Shown here: in pieces, positions 32,454 to 42,895 of the stretch
How the letters are laid out: every line of letters starts with the position of its first letter
Numbering within the stretch: position 1 is the first letter of the stretch
From: Pseudomonas sp. CROZ-RG-20F-R04-15
GTDB lineage: Bacteria; Pseudomonadota; Gammaproteobacteria; Pseudomonadales; Pseudomonadaceae
Direction: 5' to 3'
DNA: 64,000 bases
Assembly (NCBI RefSeq): GCF_022662375.1
Contig: NZ_JAKNQL010000031.1
Coordinates: forward strand, 1-64,000
The notes under the pieces: model-generated
The model's database searches: none
The model's input: only the letters and a program-made list of their open reading frames with translations
Told to the model about the DNA's origin: nothing
Translations under genes and position numbers: made by a program

Positions 32454-34592
32454 ATGAGCAAGAAGCCTACGACCGATAAAAGCCAGATGGCTGGAACCGA
32501 TACCGCGGATCGTGCCAACACCAACGCCAAACTCGACAGCCTGGAAAAATTCCGCTCCGATGCCACCGGCCAGGCCCTGCGCACCAATCAGGGGGTCAAG
32601 GTTGCCGACAACCAGAACACCCTGAAGGCCGGGCCGCGCGGGCCGTCGCTGCTTGAAGACTTCATCATGCGCGAGAAGATCACGCATTTTGACCATGAAC
32701 GGATTCCGGAGCGCATCGTTCACGCGCGCGGCACTGGCGCGCATGGTTTCTTTCAGGCTTACGAGAACCATTCGACGCTGACCAAGGCGGGTTTCCTACA
32801 GGATCCGGGCAAGAAGACGCCGGTTTTCGTGCGCTTTTCCACGGTGCAGGGGCCGCGTGGTTCCGGCGATACCGTACGTGACGTGCGCGGTTTCGCGGTG
32901 AAGTTCTTTACCGATGAAGGCAACTTCGACCTGGTTGGCAACAACATGCCGGTGTTCTTCATTCAGGACGCGATCAAATTTCCCGACTTCGTCCACGCGG
33001 TGAAACCTGAGCCGCACAATGAAATCCCTACCGGCGGTTCGGCCCACGACACCTTCTGGGACTTCGTGTCTTTAGTGCCGGAATCGGCGCACATGGTCAT
33101 CTGGGCGATGTCCGATCGGGCGATCCCGAAAAGCCTGCGCAGTATGCAGGGCTTCGGCGTGCACACCTTCCGGTTGATCAACGCTGAAGGCAAATCGCGC
33201 TTCGTCAAATTCCACTGGCGCCCTACCGCAGGCACATGCTCGCTAGTGTGGGATGAGGCACAGAAGCTCGCCGGCAAAGACACCGACTACCACCGTCGCG
33301 ACCTCTGGGAAGCGATCGAGATGGGCGACTATCCGGAGTGGGAACTCGGTGTACAGATCATCGAGGAGGAGAACGAGCACGACTTCGATTTCGACATCCT
33401 CGATCCGACCAAGCTGATCCCCGAAGAAATCGTGCCGATCACACCGCTGGGCAAGATGACCCTGAACCGCAACCCGGACAACTTCTTTGCCGAGACCGAG
33501 CAGGTCGCGTTCTGCCCTGGCCACATCGTGCCGGGCATCGACTTCTCCAATGATCCGCTGCTGCAAGGTCGGCTGTTTTCCTACACCGACACGCAGATCA
33601 GCCGACTCGGCGGGCCGAATTTTCACGAGCTGCCGATCAACCGCCCGGTGGCGCCGTTCCACAACGGCCAGCGCGACGCGCAGCACCGCACAGTGATCGA
33701 CAAGGGTCGTGCGTCCTACGAGCCGAACTCGATCGATGGCGGCTGGCCGAAAGAGACGCCGCCGGCTGCGCAGGATGGTGGTTTCGAAAGTTATCCGGAG
33801 CGCATCGACGCCAACAAGATCCGTCAGCGCAGCGAGTCGTTCAGCGATCACTTCTCTCAGGCTACGTTGTTCTTCAACAGCATGAGCGATCACGAGAAGG
33901 AGCACATCATTGCCGCTTACAGCTTCGAGCTGGGCAAGGTTGAACGGGAGTTCATCCGCGCGCGGGAGGTGAACGAGATTCTCGCCAACATCGATCTGGA
34001 ACTGGCCAAGCGTGTGGCGGCCAATCTGGGGTTGCCGGCGCCGAGCAAAGGCACGGTCGATGTGCGCAAGGTGTCGTTCGATCACTCGCCGGCGTTGAGC
34101 CAGGCGAATCTTTTGCCGGAAAACATCAAAACGCGAAAAGTGGCAATTCTTGCCGCTAACGGCGTCGATGGTGCGGCGATTGATGCGATGAAGAAGGCAT
34201 TGGCGGCTGAGGGTGCGCATGCCAAGTTGCTCGGCCCAACTTCAGCGCCGGTGAAGACCGCTGACGGCAAAATGTTGCCAGTGGATGCTTCGATGGAAGG
34301 CATGCCATCGGTGATTTTTGACGCGGTGTTCGTGCCGGGTGGCGCGGCGTCGGTGAAGGCATTGAGCGGTGATGGCGTGGCGTTGCATTACCTGCTGGAG
34401 GCGTACAAGCATTTGAAGGCGATTGCGTTGCACGGGGAGGCCAAGCAATTGCAGGATCTGCTGAAACTGGAGGCGGATGCTGGATTGCTGCAAGGCAAGG
34501 ATGTGCCGGCGTTGACCAAACCATTCTTTGCGGCGATCGGGCAGCATCGGGTTTGGGCGCGGGAGCCTAAGTCGAAGGCCATTCCAGCTTAA
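32454..34592 (+). CDS. katE: Catalase HPII (large-subunit, GATase-like C-terminus)
   Basis: 712-aa heme catalase breaking down hydrogen peroxide in the cytosol. The distal histidine block is RIVHARGTGAHGFF, the distal Asn lies in DLVGNNMPVFFI, and the proximal tyrosine is in FSYTDTQISRLGGPN. The final about 150 residues (TRKVAILAANGVDGAAIDAMKKAL) form the flavodoxin/DJ-1-like domain that marks large-subunit HPII. The ATG at 32454 follows AGGAG; the upstream in-frame extension is unlikely. In PAO1 katE lies elsewhere, as I recall, so its place here is a local feature. RpoS control is typical but no clear box is visible. Confidence 0.95.
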   Translation: MSKKPTTDKSQMAGTDTADRANTNAKLDSLEKFRSDATGQALRTNQGVKVADNQNTLKAGPRGPSLLEDFIMREKITHFDHERIPERIVHARGTGAHGFFQAYENHSTLTKAGFLQDPGKKTPVFVRFSTVQGPRGSGDTVRDVRGFAVKFFTDEGNFDLVGNNMPVFFIQDAIKFPDFVHAVKPEPHNEIPTGGSAHDTFWDFVSLVPESAHMVIWAMSDRAIPKSLRSMQGFGVHTFRLINAEGKSRFVKFHWRPTAGTCSLVWDEAQKLAGKDTDYHRRDLWEAIEMGDYPEWELGVQIIEEENEHDFDFDILDPTKLIPEEIVPITPLGKMTLNRNPDNFFAETEQVAFCPGHIVPGIDFSNDPLLQGRLFSYTDTQISRLGGPNFHELPINRPVAPFHNGQRDAQHRTVIDKGRASYEPNSIDGGWPKETPPAAQDGGFESYPERIDANKIRQRSESFSDHFSQATLFFNSMSDHEKEHIIAAYSFELGKVEREFIRAREVNEILANIDLELAKRVAANLGLPAPSKGTVDVRKVSFDHSPALSQANLLPENIKTRKVAILAANGVDGAAIDAMKKALAAEGAHAKLLGPTSAPVKTADGKMLPVDASMEGMPSVIFDAVFVPGGAASVKALSGDGVALHYLLEAYKHLKAIALHGEAKQLQDLLKLEADAGLLQGKDVPALTKPFFAAIGQHRVWAREPKSKAIPA

Positions 34593-34614
34593 GATCTTCG
34601 TTGGTTGAAAGGAC

Positions 34615-34712
34615 GCTTTCGCGAGCAAGCTCGCTCCCACAAGGGATCTCTAGTGAACACAGATTTTGTGTCAGACCGAGATCAAATGTGGGAGCGAGCT
34701 TGCTCGCGAAGC
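34615..34712. repeat. REP doublet (REPIN-like), inner ends TGTGGG
   Basis: Two inverted copies of the AAGCTT-type unit, TTCGCGAGCAAGCTCGCTC and its complement, with CCCACA/TGTGGG inward and about 45 bp between. It separates the convergent katE and lipoprotein genes. Confidence 0.85.
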
Positions 34713-34714
34713 TT

Positions 34715-35428
34715 TTAGGGTTTACGCGGACTCAAGACCATTTGTGCAGGCACGGTACGCACGATCTGCTTCTTAATCTGCAGATCAAAATCCGGGTTCA
34801 GTTTCTTCACCCGCTTGGTCAGCAGAGTCGCCAACCATGGATAGTCATTGGTCCGTGGCGCCTGAATGGTCACCGCACACTCATAATTCACCACATCAGC
34901 AGCGATCGCATCCAGTTGACGACGAAGTTTGCGACTATCGGTGATATTCAACGCAACCGTGGTGCTCTCGGCAGTCGGATCGATCACCTTGGCTTTCGGC
35001 TTGGCTTCGGCGGCCAGCAATGCGGCTTCAGCCTTTTCCAGCTCAGCCTTGCGCGCTTCAGTGATGGCGCCATTGACGCCACCGGTCAGCGCCGGCGCTT
35101 TCGGCATCAATGCGCGGGCACGGCTCAACGCGGTGGCGGCGGCATTCACATCACCTTTCTGCAGCACGATCTGGCTGCGACGCAGATACGCTTCGGCCAG
35201 CTGCCGCTGGTATTGCTCAAGGGATTGATCATTGGGAGTTTCTTTCTGCAAAGCAGCCAATTGATCTTCGGCAGTGGCCAGTTCGCTGCTGGCCAGACTT
35301 TGCTCCAGCTGTGCGATGGCCGTAGCCCGCGCATCGGGGACTTCGGCCACCGGCGGCGTGCTTTGGCAGGCGCCCAGCAGCACTGAAAATGCGACAAGGA
35401 GCAGATAACGGGAGGCGAACGGCTTCAT
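34715..35428 (-). CDS. Helical-repeat lipoprotein of unknown function
   Basis: 237-aa predicted lipoprotein. Signal MKPFASRYLLLVAFSVLLGAC has its lipobox cysteine at residue 21. Residues 30-120 are alanine-rich, TPR-like helices (AIAQLEQSLASSELATAEDQLAALQKETPNDQ, YLRRSQIVLQKGDVNAAATALSRARALMP), then a charged coiled segment and a C-terminal beta/alpha domain with one cysteine (VNYECAVTIQ). It lies between katE and znuB and may share a transcript with neither. No catalytic motif seen; a protein-protein role is inferred. Confidence 0.75.
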   Translation of the reverse strand: MKPFASRYLLLVAFSVLLGACQSTPPVAEVPDARATAIAQLEQSLASSELATAEDQLAALQKETPNDQSLEQYQRQLAEAYLRRSQIVLQKGDVNAAATALSRARALMPKAPALTGGVNGAITEARKAELEKAEAALLAAEAKPKAKVIDPTAESTTVALNITDSRKLRRQLDAIAADVVNYECAVTIQAPRTNDYPWLATLLTKRVKKLNPDFDLQIKKQIVRTVPAQMVLSPRKP

Positions 35429-35465
35429 TCCTGCGACTCTCTATTTGCGCAAAAAGCGGCCAAGT

Positions 35466-36246
35466 CTACACCCCACGACGGGGCAGAACAAAACTCAGAA
35501 GAAACAGTGCGGCCGCCGTCACAACGATTGACGGCCCCGCCGGGGTGTCCTTGAACCACGACAACGCCAGACCGCCACACACGGCGAGCATGCCCAGCAG
35601 GCTCGCGCCTACCGCCATCTGCTCCGGCGAGCGGGCGTGACGCTGTGCCGCAGCCGCCGGGATGATCAACAGTGAAGTAATCAGCAACACACCGACGATT
35701 TTCATCGCCACCGCGATCACCACCGCGATCAACAGCATCAGCGCCATACGCAGGCCAGCGACCGGCAGGCCTTCGACTTTGGCCAACTCTTCGTGCACGG
35801 TAATCGCCAGCAATGGCCGCCACAACGTCACCAGCAACACCAACACCGCCGCGCTGCCGCCGAGGATCCACGCCAGATCGGTCGGGCTGATCGCCAGCAG
35901 GTCGCCGAACAGATAGGCCATCAGGTCGATCCGCACTTCATGCATGAAGCTTAGTACCACCAGGCCGAGAGAGAGCGTGCTCGGTGCGAGAATTCCCAAC
36001 AGCGTGTCAGACGCCAGCGGTTGGCGCTGTTGTAAGGTTACCAAGAGCACCGCCAGCAGCAGGCAGCCTACGGTGACCGCGACGGTCGGGCTGACATCCA
36101 GCAAAAAGCCCAAAGCCACACCGAGCAACGCGGCATGGGACAGGGTGTCGCCGAAATAGGCCATGCGCCGCCAGACCACAAACGAACCCAGCGGACCTGC
36201 AACGATCGCCAGCGCCAGACCTGCAAGCAGGGCATACAACAGAAAA

Positions 36247-36254
<8 letters not shown>
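35466..36254 (-). CDS. znuB: Zinc ABC transporter permease
   Basis: 262-aa inner-membrane permease of the high-affinity zinc importer, with about eight helices and family blocks AYFGDTLSHAALLGVALGF and DLLAISPTDLAWI. The ATG at 36254 overlaps the end of znuC by 8 bases; longer upstream frames run into znuC and are not used. Works with ZnuC (ATPase) and ZnuA (binding protein). Confidence 0.94.
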
Positions 36255-37031
<777 letters not shown>

Positions 37032-37032
<1 letters not shown>

Positions 37033-37514
37033 CAAGCCCCCTGGCAACCGGAGCACAGGCCGACGACTTCGACGGTCTGCGCTTCGACGATGAAACCGAC
37101 GTCTTTGGCGCTGTTGATGATCGCGTCGCTGATTACTTTTTGCTCAAGTTCGATGGCGGCGTGGCAATCGCGGCAGATCAGGAACTGGCCCTGATGGGCG
37201 TGCTCCGGGTGTACACAGCCAACGAAGGCGTTGAGCGAGGAGATGCGGTGCACCAGGCCGTTTTCCAGCAGGAAATCCAGCGCGCGGTACACCGTCGGCG
37301 GCGCGGCGCGGCGGCCGTCCTGCTCGCTCAGCACCGCGAGAATATCGTAGGCGCCCAGCGGCTTGTGGCTTTGCCACACCAATTCCAGCACCCGGCGGCG
37401 CAACGCGGTCAGGCGCAAGCCTTTCTGGGCGCACAAGGTATCGGCCTCGGACAAAGCGCTGTGCACGCAATGAGAGTGGTCGTGGGGACGGCTGGCAATC
37501 GGTGTAATAGGCAT
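37032..37514 (-). CDS. zur: Zinc uptake regulator, Fur family
   Basis: 160-aa zinc-responsive repressor of the zinc uptake genes. The Fur-family winged helix LRLTALRRRVLELVWQSHKPLGAYDIL is followed by PPTVYRALDFLLENGLVHRI; two CxxC pairs (CRDC and CSGC) form the structural zinc site, and the HPEHAHQ segment is the regulatory site. It heads zur-znuC-znuB and is divergent from znuA; the 66 bp shared gap holds the operator. Confidence 0.95.
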
Positions 37515-37537
37515 GGGCGGCGACGAGTTTTGATAGA

Positions 37538-37556
37538 GACGTTATTATGTTACCCG
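37538..37556. promoter_or_regulatory. Probable Zur box
   Basis: The intergenic region between zur and znuA contains an AT-rich, near-palindromic GACGTTATTATGTTACCC stretch (about 37538-37555), close to the GTTATANTATAAC-type operators of Zur. Its position between the divergent genes would let Zur repress both. Confidence 0.65.
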
Positions 37557-37580
37557 TTCTCGCCTCCTTGAGTGGTCATC

Positions 37581-38501
37581 GTGTCCCGACTTTTTTCTGT
37601 TTTTGTGGCTTTTGTCGCCAGTTTTCTGCTGATCGGTTCGGCTCAGGCCGAGGTCAAAGTCCTCACCAGCATCAAACCGTTGCAGCTGATTGCAGCGGCC
37701 GTGCAGGACGGTGTGGCGATTCCCGAAGTGCTGCTGCCGCCGGGTGCCTCGCCACACAATTACGCCTTGCGCCCGTCCGACGTACGGAAGGTGCAATCAG
37801 TGGATCTGCTCTACTGGATCGGCCCGGACATGGAAGGTTTCCTGCCGCGAGTGCTGAACGGTCGTACGCTGCCGAGCGTGGCGGTGCAGGATCTGCCGGG
37901 GATGAAGTTGCGGCGTTTCGCTGAGGACAGCCACTCCCACGCCGAAGACGGCGACGAGCATGATCACGATCACCGTCCGGGTACGCTGGATGCGCATTTG
38001 TGGCTATCGCCGGTGAATGCGCGGGTGATCGCCGACAAGATGGCCGCTGACCTCAGCGCCGCCGATCCGGCCAACGCCGAGCGTTATCAGAGCAATGCCA
38101 AGGCGTTTGATGAGCGTCTGGATGCATTGGATCAGCGCTTGAGAAAGCGTCTGGCCAGCGTTGAAGGCAAGCCTTACTTCGTCTTTCACGAGGCGTTTGA
38201 TTACTTTGAAGAGGCTTATGGCCTGAAGCACACCGGCGTGTTCAGCGTGGCAGCCGAAGTGCAGCCGGGCGCCCAACATGTCGCGGCGATGCGCAAGCGA
38301 TTGCAGGAAGTGGGCAAGACGTGTGTGTTCAGCGAGCCGCCGTTGCGCCCGCGTCTGGCCGAGACTTTGGTGGCCGGGCTGCCGGTGAAACTGGCTGAGC
38401 TGGACGCGTTGGGCGGGTACACCCCGGCGACGGCTCAGGGCTATGAGCAGGTGCTGGAGAAGTTGGGTAACGATTTGGCCGGGTGCCTGGAATCGTTGTA
38501 A
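37581..38501 (+). CDS. znuA: Zinc ABC transporter substrate-binding protein
   Basis: 306-aa periplasmic zinc-binding protein. Sec signal peptide: MSRLFSVFVAFVASFLLIGSAQA. A His- and acidic-rich mobile loop SHSHAEDGDEHDHDHRPG (residues about 112-130) typical of ZnuA is followed by DAHLWLSP, and additional ligands are in FHEAFDYF. I choose GTG at 37581 (MSRLFS) over the GTG at 37572. Divergent from zur. Confidence 0.92.
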   Translation: MSRLFSVFVAFVASFLLIGSAQAEVKVLTSIKPLQLIAAAVQDGVAIPEVLLPPGASPHNYALRPSDVRKVQSVDLLYWIGPDMEGFLPRVLNGRTLPSVAVQDLPGMKLRRFAEDSHSHAEDGDEHDHDHRPGTLDAHLWLSPVNARVIADKMAADLSAADPANAERYQSNAKAFDERLDALDQRLRKRLASVEGKPYFVFHEAFDYFEEAYGLKHTGVFSVAAEVQPGAQHVAAMRKRLQEVGKTCVFSEPPLRPRLAETLVAGLPVKLAELDALGGYTPATAQGYEQVLEKLGNDLAGCLESL

Positions 38502-38511
38502 CAACTCAAAC

Positions 38512-38539
38512 CCTGTGGGAGCGAGCTTGCTCCCACAGG
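38512..38539. repeat. Single REP-like hairpin after znuA
   Basis: CCTGTGGGAGC pairs with GCTCCCACAGG around GAGCTT, 11 bases after the znuA stop. It keeps the TGTGGGAGCGAGC edge of the REP unit but lacks the CTCGCGAAG half, so it looks like a collapsed REP that may now act as a terminator. Confidence 0.7.
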
Positions 38540-38564
38540 TTCGTGTTGGCTTCTAGAATTAAAC

Positions 38565-39518
38565 TCAGAGGGCGAAAGGCAACGGTGTGTGCACCTGCTG
38601 CCGCTGCGCCAAGCGCTGCTCGAATTCCTGCGGATCGTGAATCAACACGTCCTGCCCGGCGAACTGCTCCGCCGCGATCAACCGCGACAGCCAGAACCGC
38701 ACACACGCCACACGCAGCATCGTCGGCCACAAATCGGCCTCAGCAGCCGTAAATGGCCGCAGCGCCGCATAGGCGCCGAGAAACGCGCGGGCTCGCGGTC
38801 CATCGATCAAACCGTCGTCGTCGGAGCACCAGTCGTTCAGGGCAATCGCCACGTCATACAGCATCGGCCCCGAGCAGGCGTTGTAGAAGTCGATCAGCCC
38901 GGTCAGGTGCGTGCCTTCGAACATCGCGTTATCGCGAAACAGATCCGCATGAATGTTCGCCCGAGGCAGCGCGAGGATCTTCTCTTTGCGCTCGGTGATT
39001 TCATCCAGCGCCTTTTGCAGCAACGCGCGCGGTTCATCGCTCAGGTGCGAGAGCAACTCGTTGCCCTCCTCCAGCATCCATTCCAGACCACGATCGGTCT
39101 TGCGCTTGATCATGTGCTCGCCCTGGGTTGCCAGATGCAGATGCGCCTGCAACTCGCCGACCTGCGCGCAATGCTGAGCATTGGCGACCTTGATGTGCTT
39201 GCCGGACAAGCGCGGTTGCAGCAGCGCCGGTTTACCTTTCAGCTCACGCAGCGCTACGCCGTCGGTGGTGCGCAGTGCGTACGGAACGGGCAGATTGGCT
39301 TCGTGCAGCACGTCGAGCAGCTCGATGAAGAACGGCATCTCCTGCACCGGACCGCGCTCAACCAGGGTCAGGACGAACTCGCCCTGCTCCAGGCTGATAA
39401 AGAAATTGGTGTTTTCGCTGCCGGCGGCGATCCCCTGGAAATCAAGCAGACGGCCAAGCCCGTAAGGGGCGAGAAAGGTTTCCAGCTCGGGCCGAGCCAG
39501 GGGAGTGAACACAGACAT
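38565..39518 (-). CDS. thrB: Homoserine kinase (ThrB type II)
   Basis: 317-aa kinase of the choline/aminoglycoside kinase fold that phosphorylates homoserine in threonine synthesis. The catalytic loop is NIHADLFRDN (HxDxxxxN) and the metal-binding DFYNAC follows. The N-terminal TPLARPELETFLAPYGLGRL block is typical of the pseudomonad enzyme. Sits opposite to znuA; downstream end near a REP-like hairpin. Confidence 0.92.
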   Translation of the reverse strand: MSVFTPLARPELETFLAPYGLGRLLDFQGIAAGSENTNFFISLEQGEFVLTLVERGPVQEMPFFIELLDVLHEANLPVPYALRTTDGVALRELKGKPALLQPRLSGKHIKVANAQHCAQVGELQAHLHLATQGEHMIKRKTDRGLEWMLEEGNELLSHLSDEPRALLQKALDEITERKEKILALPRANIHADLFRDNAMFEGTHLTGLIDFYNACSGPMLYDVAIALNDWCSDDDGLIDGPRARAFLGAYAALRPFTAAEADLWPTMLRVACVRFWLSRLIAAEQFAGQDVLIHDPQEFEQRLAQRQQVHTPLPFAL

Positions 39519-39579
39519 GGTTAAAAACTGCTCAGTTCAGGCGTCGCGCTCAGGCGACGCCGATTAAAAGTCGGGAAAC

Positions 39580-39876
39580 TTACTTCCAGGTAAAGATTTC
39601 CCACGACGGAATCAACATATCCGGCTGGTCGGAGCGAATGTAGTTCGCGTCCGTACCATCGGCGCGCACCAGGAAATACGGTTTGCCACCCTTTGGCGTG
39701 ACCTTGATCGCGTAGACGAAGCCACTGCGACTGTATTCCTGGATGACCTTGTCGCCTTCCGTGTGCGTGTTAATGGTAACTTCCGGCTCCTTTGACGACG
39801 CATCATCCGCCGCCATCGCGGCCAACGGTGAGGCAGCAATCAGACCGACCAGCAGCAAGCGATTTAACGTACGCAT
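39580..39876 (-). CDS. DUF2782 periplasmic protein
   Basis: 98-aa secreted protein. Signal peptide MRTLNRLLLVGLIAASPLAAMA is followed by a small beta domain: PEVTINTHTEGDKVIQEYSRSGFVYAIKVTPKGGKPYFLVRADG, which is the DUF2782 pattern. Located just upstream of and divergent from polA and co-directional with thrB. Function unknown. Confidence 0.88.
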   Translation of the reverse strand: MRTLNRLLLVGLIAASPLAAMAADDASSKEPEVTINTHTEGDKVIQEYSRSGFVYAIKVTPKGGKPYFLVRADGTDANYIRSDQPDMLIPSWEIFTWK

Positions 39877-39950
39877 GATAACCTTGTCCCTTTGTCGTCA
39901 ACGGTCCCGCTATTCTAGCGCCGGACCCGCCGAAAAGGTTGATCCTGCTC

Positions 39951-42755
39951 ATGAGCCAAGCCCCCCTCGTCCTGGTGGACGGTTCGTCTTACCTGTACCG
40001 CGCGTTTCACGCGCTGCCACCACTGACCACCTCCAAAGGCCTGCCGACCGGTGCGGTCAAAGGCGTGCTGAACATGCTCAAGAGTCTGCGCAAGCAGTAC
40101 CCGGACAGCCCGTTCGCTGTGGTATTCGACGCCAAGGGCGGGACATTTCGCGACGAGATGTACGCCGAATACAAAGCCAATCGCCCAAGCATGCCCGACG
40201 ACATGCGCGTGCAGATCGAGCCCCTGCACCAGAGCGTGATCGCCCTCGGCTTCCCGCTGCTGTGCGTCGAAGGCGTCGAGGCCGACGACGTCATCGGCAC
40301 TCTCGCCCGCAGCAGCGCGGCGGCGGATCGCCCGGTGGTGATCTCCACCGGCGACAAGGACATGGCGCAACTGGTCGATGGCCACATTACCTTGGTCAAC
40401 ACCATGTCCGGTAGTTCGATGGACGTGGAAGGCGTGAAGGAGAAATTCGGCGTCGCACCGGAGCAGATCATCGATTATCTGGCGCTGATGGGCGATTCGT
40501 CCGACAACATTCCGGGCGTTCCGGGCATCGGCCCGAAAACCGCGTCCGGCCTGCTGGTCGGGGTCAACGGCGGCCTCACCGAGCTGTACGCCAATCTCGA
40601 CATCGTCCCGACCCTGCCGATTCGCGGCGCGAAAACCCTGCCGGCCAAGCTCGAAGAGCACAAGGAGATGGCGTTCCTCTCCTATCAACTGGCGACCATC
40701 AAGGTCGACGTGCCGCTGGACGTTGAACTCGATGATTTGCAGATGGGCGCGGAAGACCCGGCCAAGCTCTACGAGCTGTACTCCCTGCTGGAATTCAAAA
40801 GCTGGATCAACGATCTGGATCGCGACGCCAAGCGTCTGGAACTGAGCGCTACTGCCGAGCCAGCGCCGGCCGGCGATCTGTTCAACGCGCCAGATATCGA
40901 AACTCCGGCTGCTCCGACCGAAGCGGCGTACGAGACGATCCTCGATCAGGCACGTTTTGATGTCTGGCTGGAAAAGTTGATTAACGCCAAACTGTTCGCC
41001 TTCGACACCGAAACCACCGGCATCGACGCGCAGCAGGCGCAACTGGTCGGTCTGTCGTTCGCCGTGCAGGCCAACGAAGCCGCGTACATCCCGCTGACCC
41101 ACTCCTACATCGGCGTGCCGGAGCAGCTGGATCGCGACACCGTGCTGCGCGCGCTCAAACCGATTCTGGAAGACCCGAGCAAACTCAAGGTCGGCCAGCA
41201 CGCCAAGTTCGACATGAACATCCTGGCCAACTGCGCCATCGGTGGCGACCAGAACAACGGCATCACCGTGCGCGGCATCGCCTTCGACACGATGCTTGAG
41301 TCTTACGTGCTCAACTCCACCGCCACCCGCCACGACATGGACAGCCTCGCGCAGAAGTACCTGGATCACACCACCGTGAGCTTCCAGGACATCGCCGGCA
41401 AAGGCGCCAAGCAGCTGACCTTCGACCAGATCGCCTTGGAACAGGCCGGGCCGTACGCCGCTGAAGACGCTGATATCACCCTGCGTCTGCACCAGACGCT
41501 GTTCGAAAAACTCAGCGCAATCCCGAGTCTGGCCAGCGTTTTGACCGACATCGAGATTCCGCTGGTGCCGGTACTGGCGCGCATCGAACGCCAAGGCGCA
41601 TACGTCGACGCGGCGCTGCTGGGCGTGCAGAGCATCGAACTGGGCGACAAGATGGTCGCGCTGGAGCGCGAAGCCTTTGAAATCGCCGGGGAAGAATTCA
41701 ACCTTGGCTCGCCGAAGCAACTGGGCGTGATTCTCTACGAGAAACTCGGCCTGCCGGTGCTGAAGAAGACCGCCAAGGGTCAGCCGTCCACTGCTGAAGA
41801 AGTGTTGGCGAAGCTCGCTGAAGACGATCACCGCTTGCCGAAGGTGCTGATGGAGCACCGGTCGATGAGCAAGCTGAAAAGCACTTACACCGATCGCCTG
41901 CCGGAGCAGATCAACCCGCGTACCGGGCGTATTCACACCTCGTATCACCAGGCTGTGGCGTCGACCGGTCGCTTGTCCTCGAGTGATCCGAACCTGCAGA
42001 ACATCCCGGTGCGAACCGCTGAAGGTCGCCGTATCCGCCAGGCGTTCGTTGCGCCGAAGGGTTACAAACTGCTGGCAGCGGACTATTCGCAAATCGAACT
42101 GCGGATCATGGCGCACCTGTCAAAGGACGAAGGCCTGATGAACGCCTTCCGCAACAATCTGGACGTGCACACTGCCACCGCTGCCGAAGTGTTCAAAGTC
42201 GAACTCAACGAGGTGACTTCCGACCAGCGCCGCAGCGCCAAGGCGATCAACTTCGGTCTGATCTACGGAATGGGGGCGCAGAAGCTCGGCAAGGACATTG
42301 GCGTCGATACCAAGACTGCCAAGGCTTACATCGACACCTACTTCGCCCGCTATCCGGGGGTTCGCGAGTACATGGACCGCACCCGCGCGCAGGCGGCGGA
42401 TCAGGGTTATGTCGAGACGTTCTTCGGTCGTCGCCTGTACCTGCCGGAAATCAACTCGAACAAGCCGCAGGAACGCGCTGCCGCCGAGCGCACGGCGATC
42501 AACGCGCCGATGCAGGGCACGGCCGCCGACATCATCAAGAAGGCCATGGTGGCGGTGGATAACTGGCTGGCGACGTCCGGACTCGACGCCAAAGTCATCC
42601 TGCAGGTGCACGATGAACTGGTGCTGGAGGTTCGTGAGGATCTGGTCGAACAGGTCAGTGCCGAGATCCGCGTGCACATGAGCGAAGCGGCGAAACTGGA
42701 TGTGCCGCTGCTGGTCGAAGTGGGTGTGGGCAACAATTGGGATGAGGCTCACTGA
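39951..42755 (+). CDS. polA: DNA polymerase I
   Basis: 934-aa repair polymerase with three domains in order: 5'-3' nuclease (residues 1 to about 290, with DGSSYLYRAFHAL and SDNIPGVPGIGPKTA), 3'-5' proofreading exonuclease (DTETTG with Asp352 and Glu354 intact), and polymerase (motif A DYSQIELR with Asp711, motif B RRSAKAINFGLIYG, motif C QVHDELVLE with Asp888). All catalytic residues are present, so it should proofread. The ATG at 39951 is preferred over a TTG at 39939. Confidence 0.97.
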   Translation: MSQAPLVLVDGSSYLYRAFHALPPLTTSKGLPTGAVKGVLNMLKSLRKQYPDSPFAVVFDAKGGTFRDEMYAEYKANRPSMPDDMRVQIEPLHQSVIALGFPLLCVEGVEADDVIGTLARSSAAADRPVVISTGDKDMAQLVDGHITLVNTMSGSSMDVEGVKEKFGVAPEQIIDYLALMGDSSDNIPGVPGIGPKTASGLLVGVNGGLTELYANLDIVPTLPIRGAKTLPAKLEEHKEMAFLSYQLATIKVDVPLDVELDDLQMGAEDPAKLYELYSLLEFKSWINDLDRDAKRLELSATAEPAPAGDLFNAPDIETPAAPTEAAYETILDQARFDVWLEKLINAKLFAFDTETTGIDAQQAQLVGLSFAVQANEAAYIPLTHSYIGVPEQLDRDTVLRALKPILEDPSKLKVGQHAKFDMNILANCAIGGDQNNGITVRGIAFDTMLESYVLNSTATRHDMDSLAQKYLDHTTVSFQDIAGKGAKQLTFDQIALEQAGPYAAEDADITLRLHQTLFEKLSAIPSLASVLTDIEIPLVPVLARIERQGAYVDAALLGVQSIELGDKMVALEREAFEIAGEEFNLGSPKQLGVILYEKLGLPVLKKTAKGQPSTAEEVLAKLAEDDHRLPKVLMEHRSMSKLKSTYTDRLPEQINPRTGRIHTSYHQAVASTGRLSSSDPNLQNIPVRTAEGRRIRQAFVAPKGYKLLAADYSQIELRIMAHLSKDEGLMNAFRNNLDVHTATAAEVFKVELNEVTSDQRRSAKAINFGLIYGMGAQKLGKDIGVDTKTAKAYIDTYFARYPGVREYMDRTRAQAADQGYVETFFGRRLYLPEINSNKPQERAAAERTAINAPMQGTAADIIKKAMVAVDNWLATSGLDAKVILQVHDELVLEVREDLVEQVSAEIRVHMSEAAKLDVPLLVEVGVGNNWDEAH

Positions 42756-42771
42756 GCCTTTTGAACACGGT

Positions 42772-42796
42772 TTGCCGCGACCTGATGTCGCGGCAA
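42772..42796 (+). terminator. Hairpin downstream of polA
   Basis: TTGCCGCGAC (42772-42781) pairs with GTCGCGGCAA (42787-42796). It lies 17 bases after the polA stop. There is no U-tract, so it is either a weak terminator or an mRNA-stabilising stem. Confidence 0.45.
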
Positions 42797-42862
42797 CGCC
42801 AGTAAAACCTGCTTATTTCGAAAAGCGCTTGGGATTATTCCAAAGCTTTTTGAAAAAAATCT

Positions 42863-42890
42863 GAACTAATCTGGAAGGACACCACTCAGA
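42863..42890 (+). promoter_or_regulatory. AlgU (sigma-22)-type promoter
   Basis: GAACTA (42863-42868) and TCAGA (42886-42890) with 17 bases between match the AlgU consensus GAACTT-N16/17-TCTGA in 9 of 11 positions. A transcript from here would begin near 42896. Confidence 0.7.
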
Positions 42891-42895
42891 GATAC

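Noticed and set aside
39915..42116. 733-codon minus-strand frame opposite polA
   Set aside because: No ribosome site or family pattern; polA has all catalytic motifs intact.
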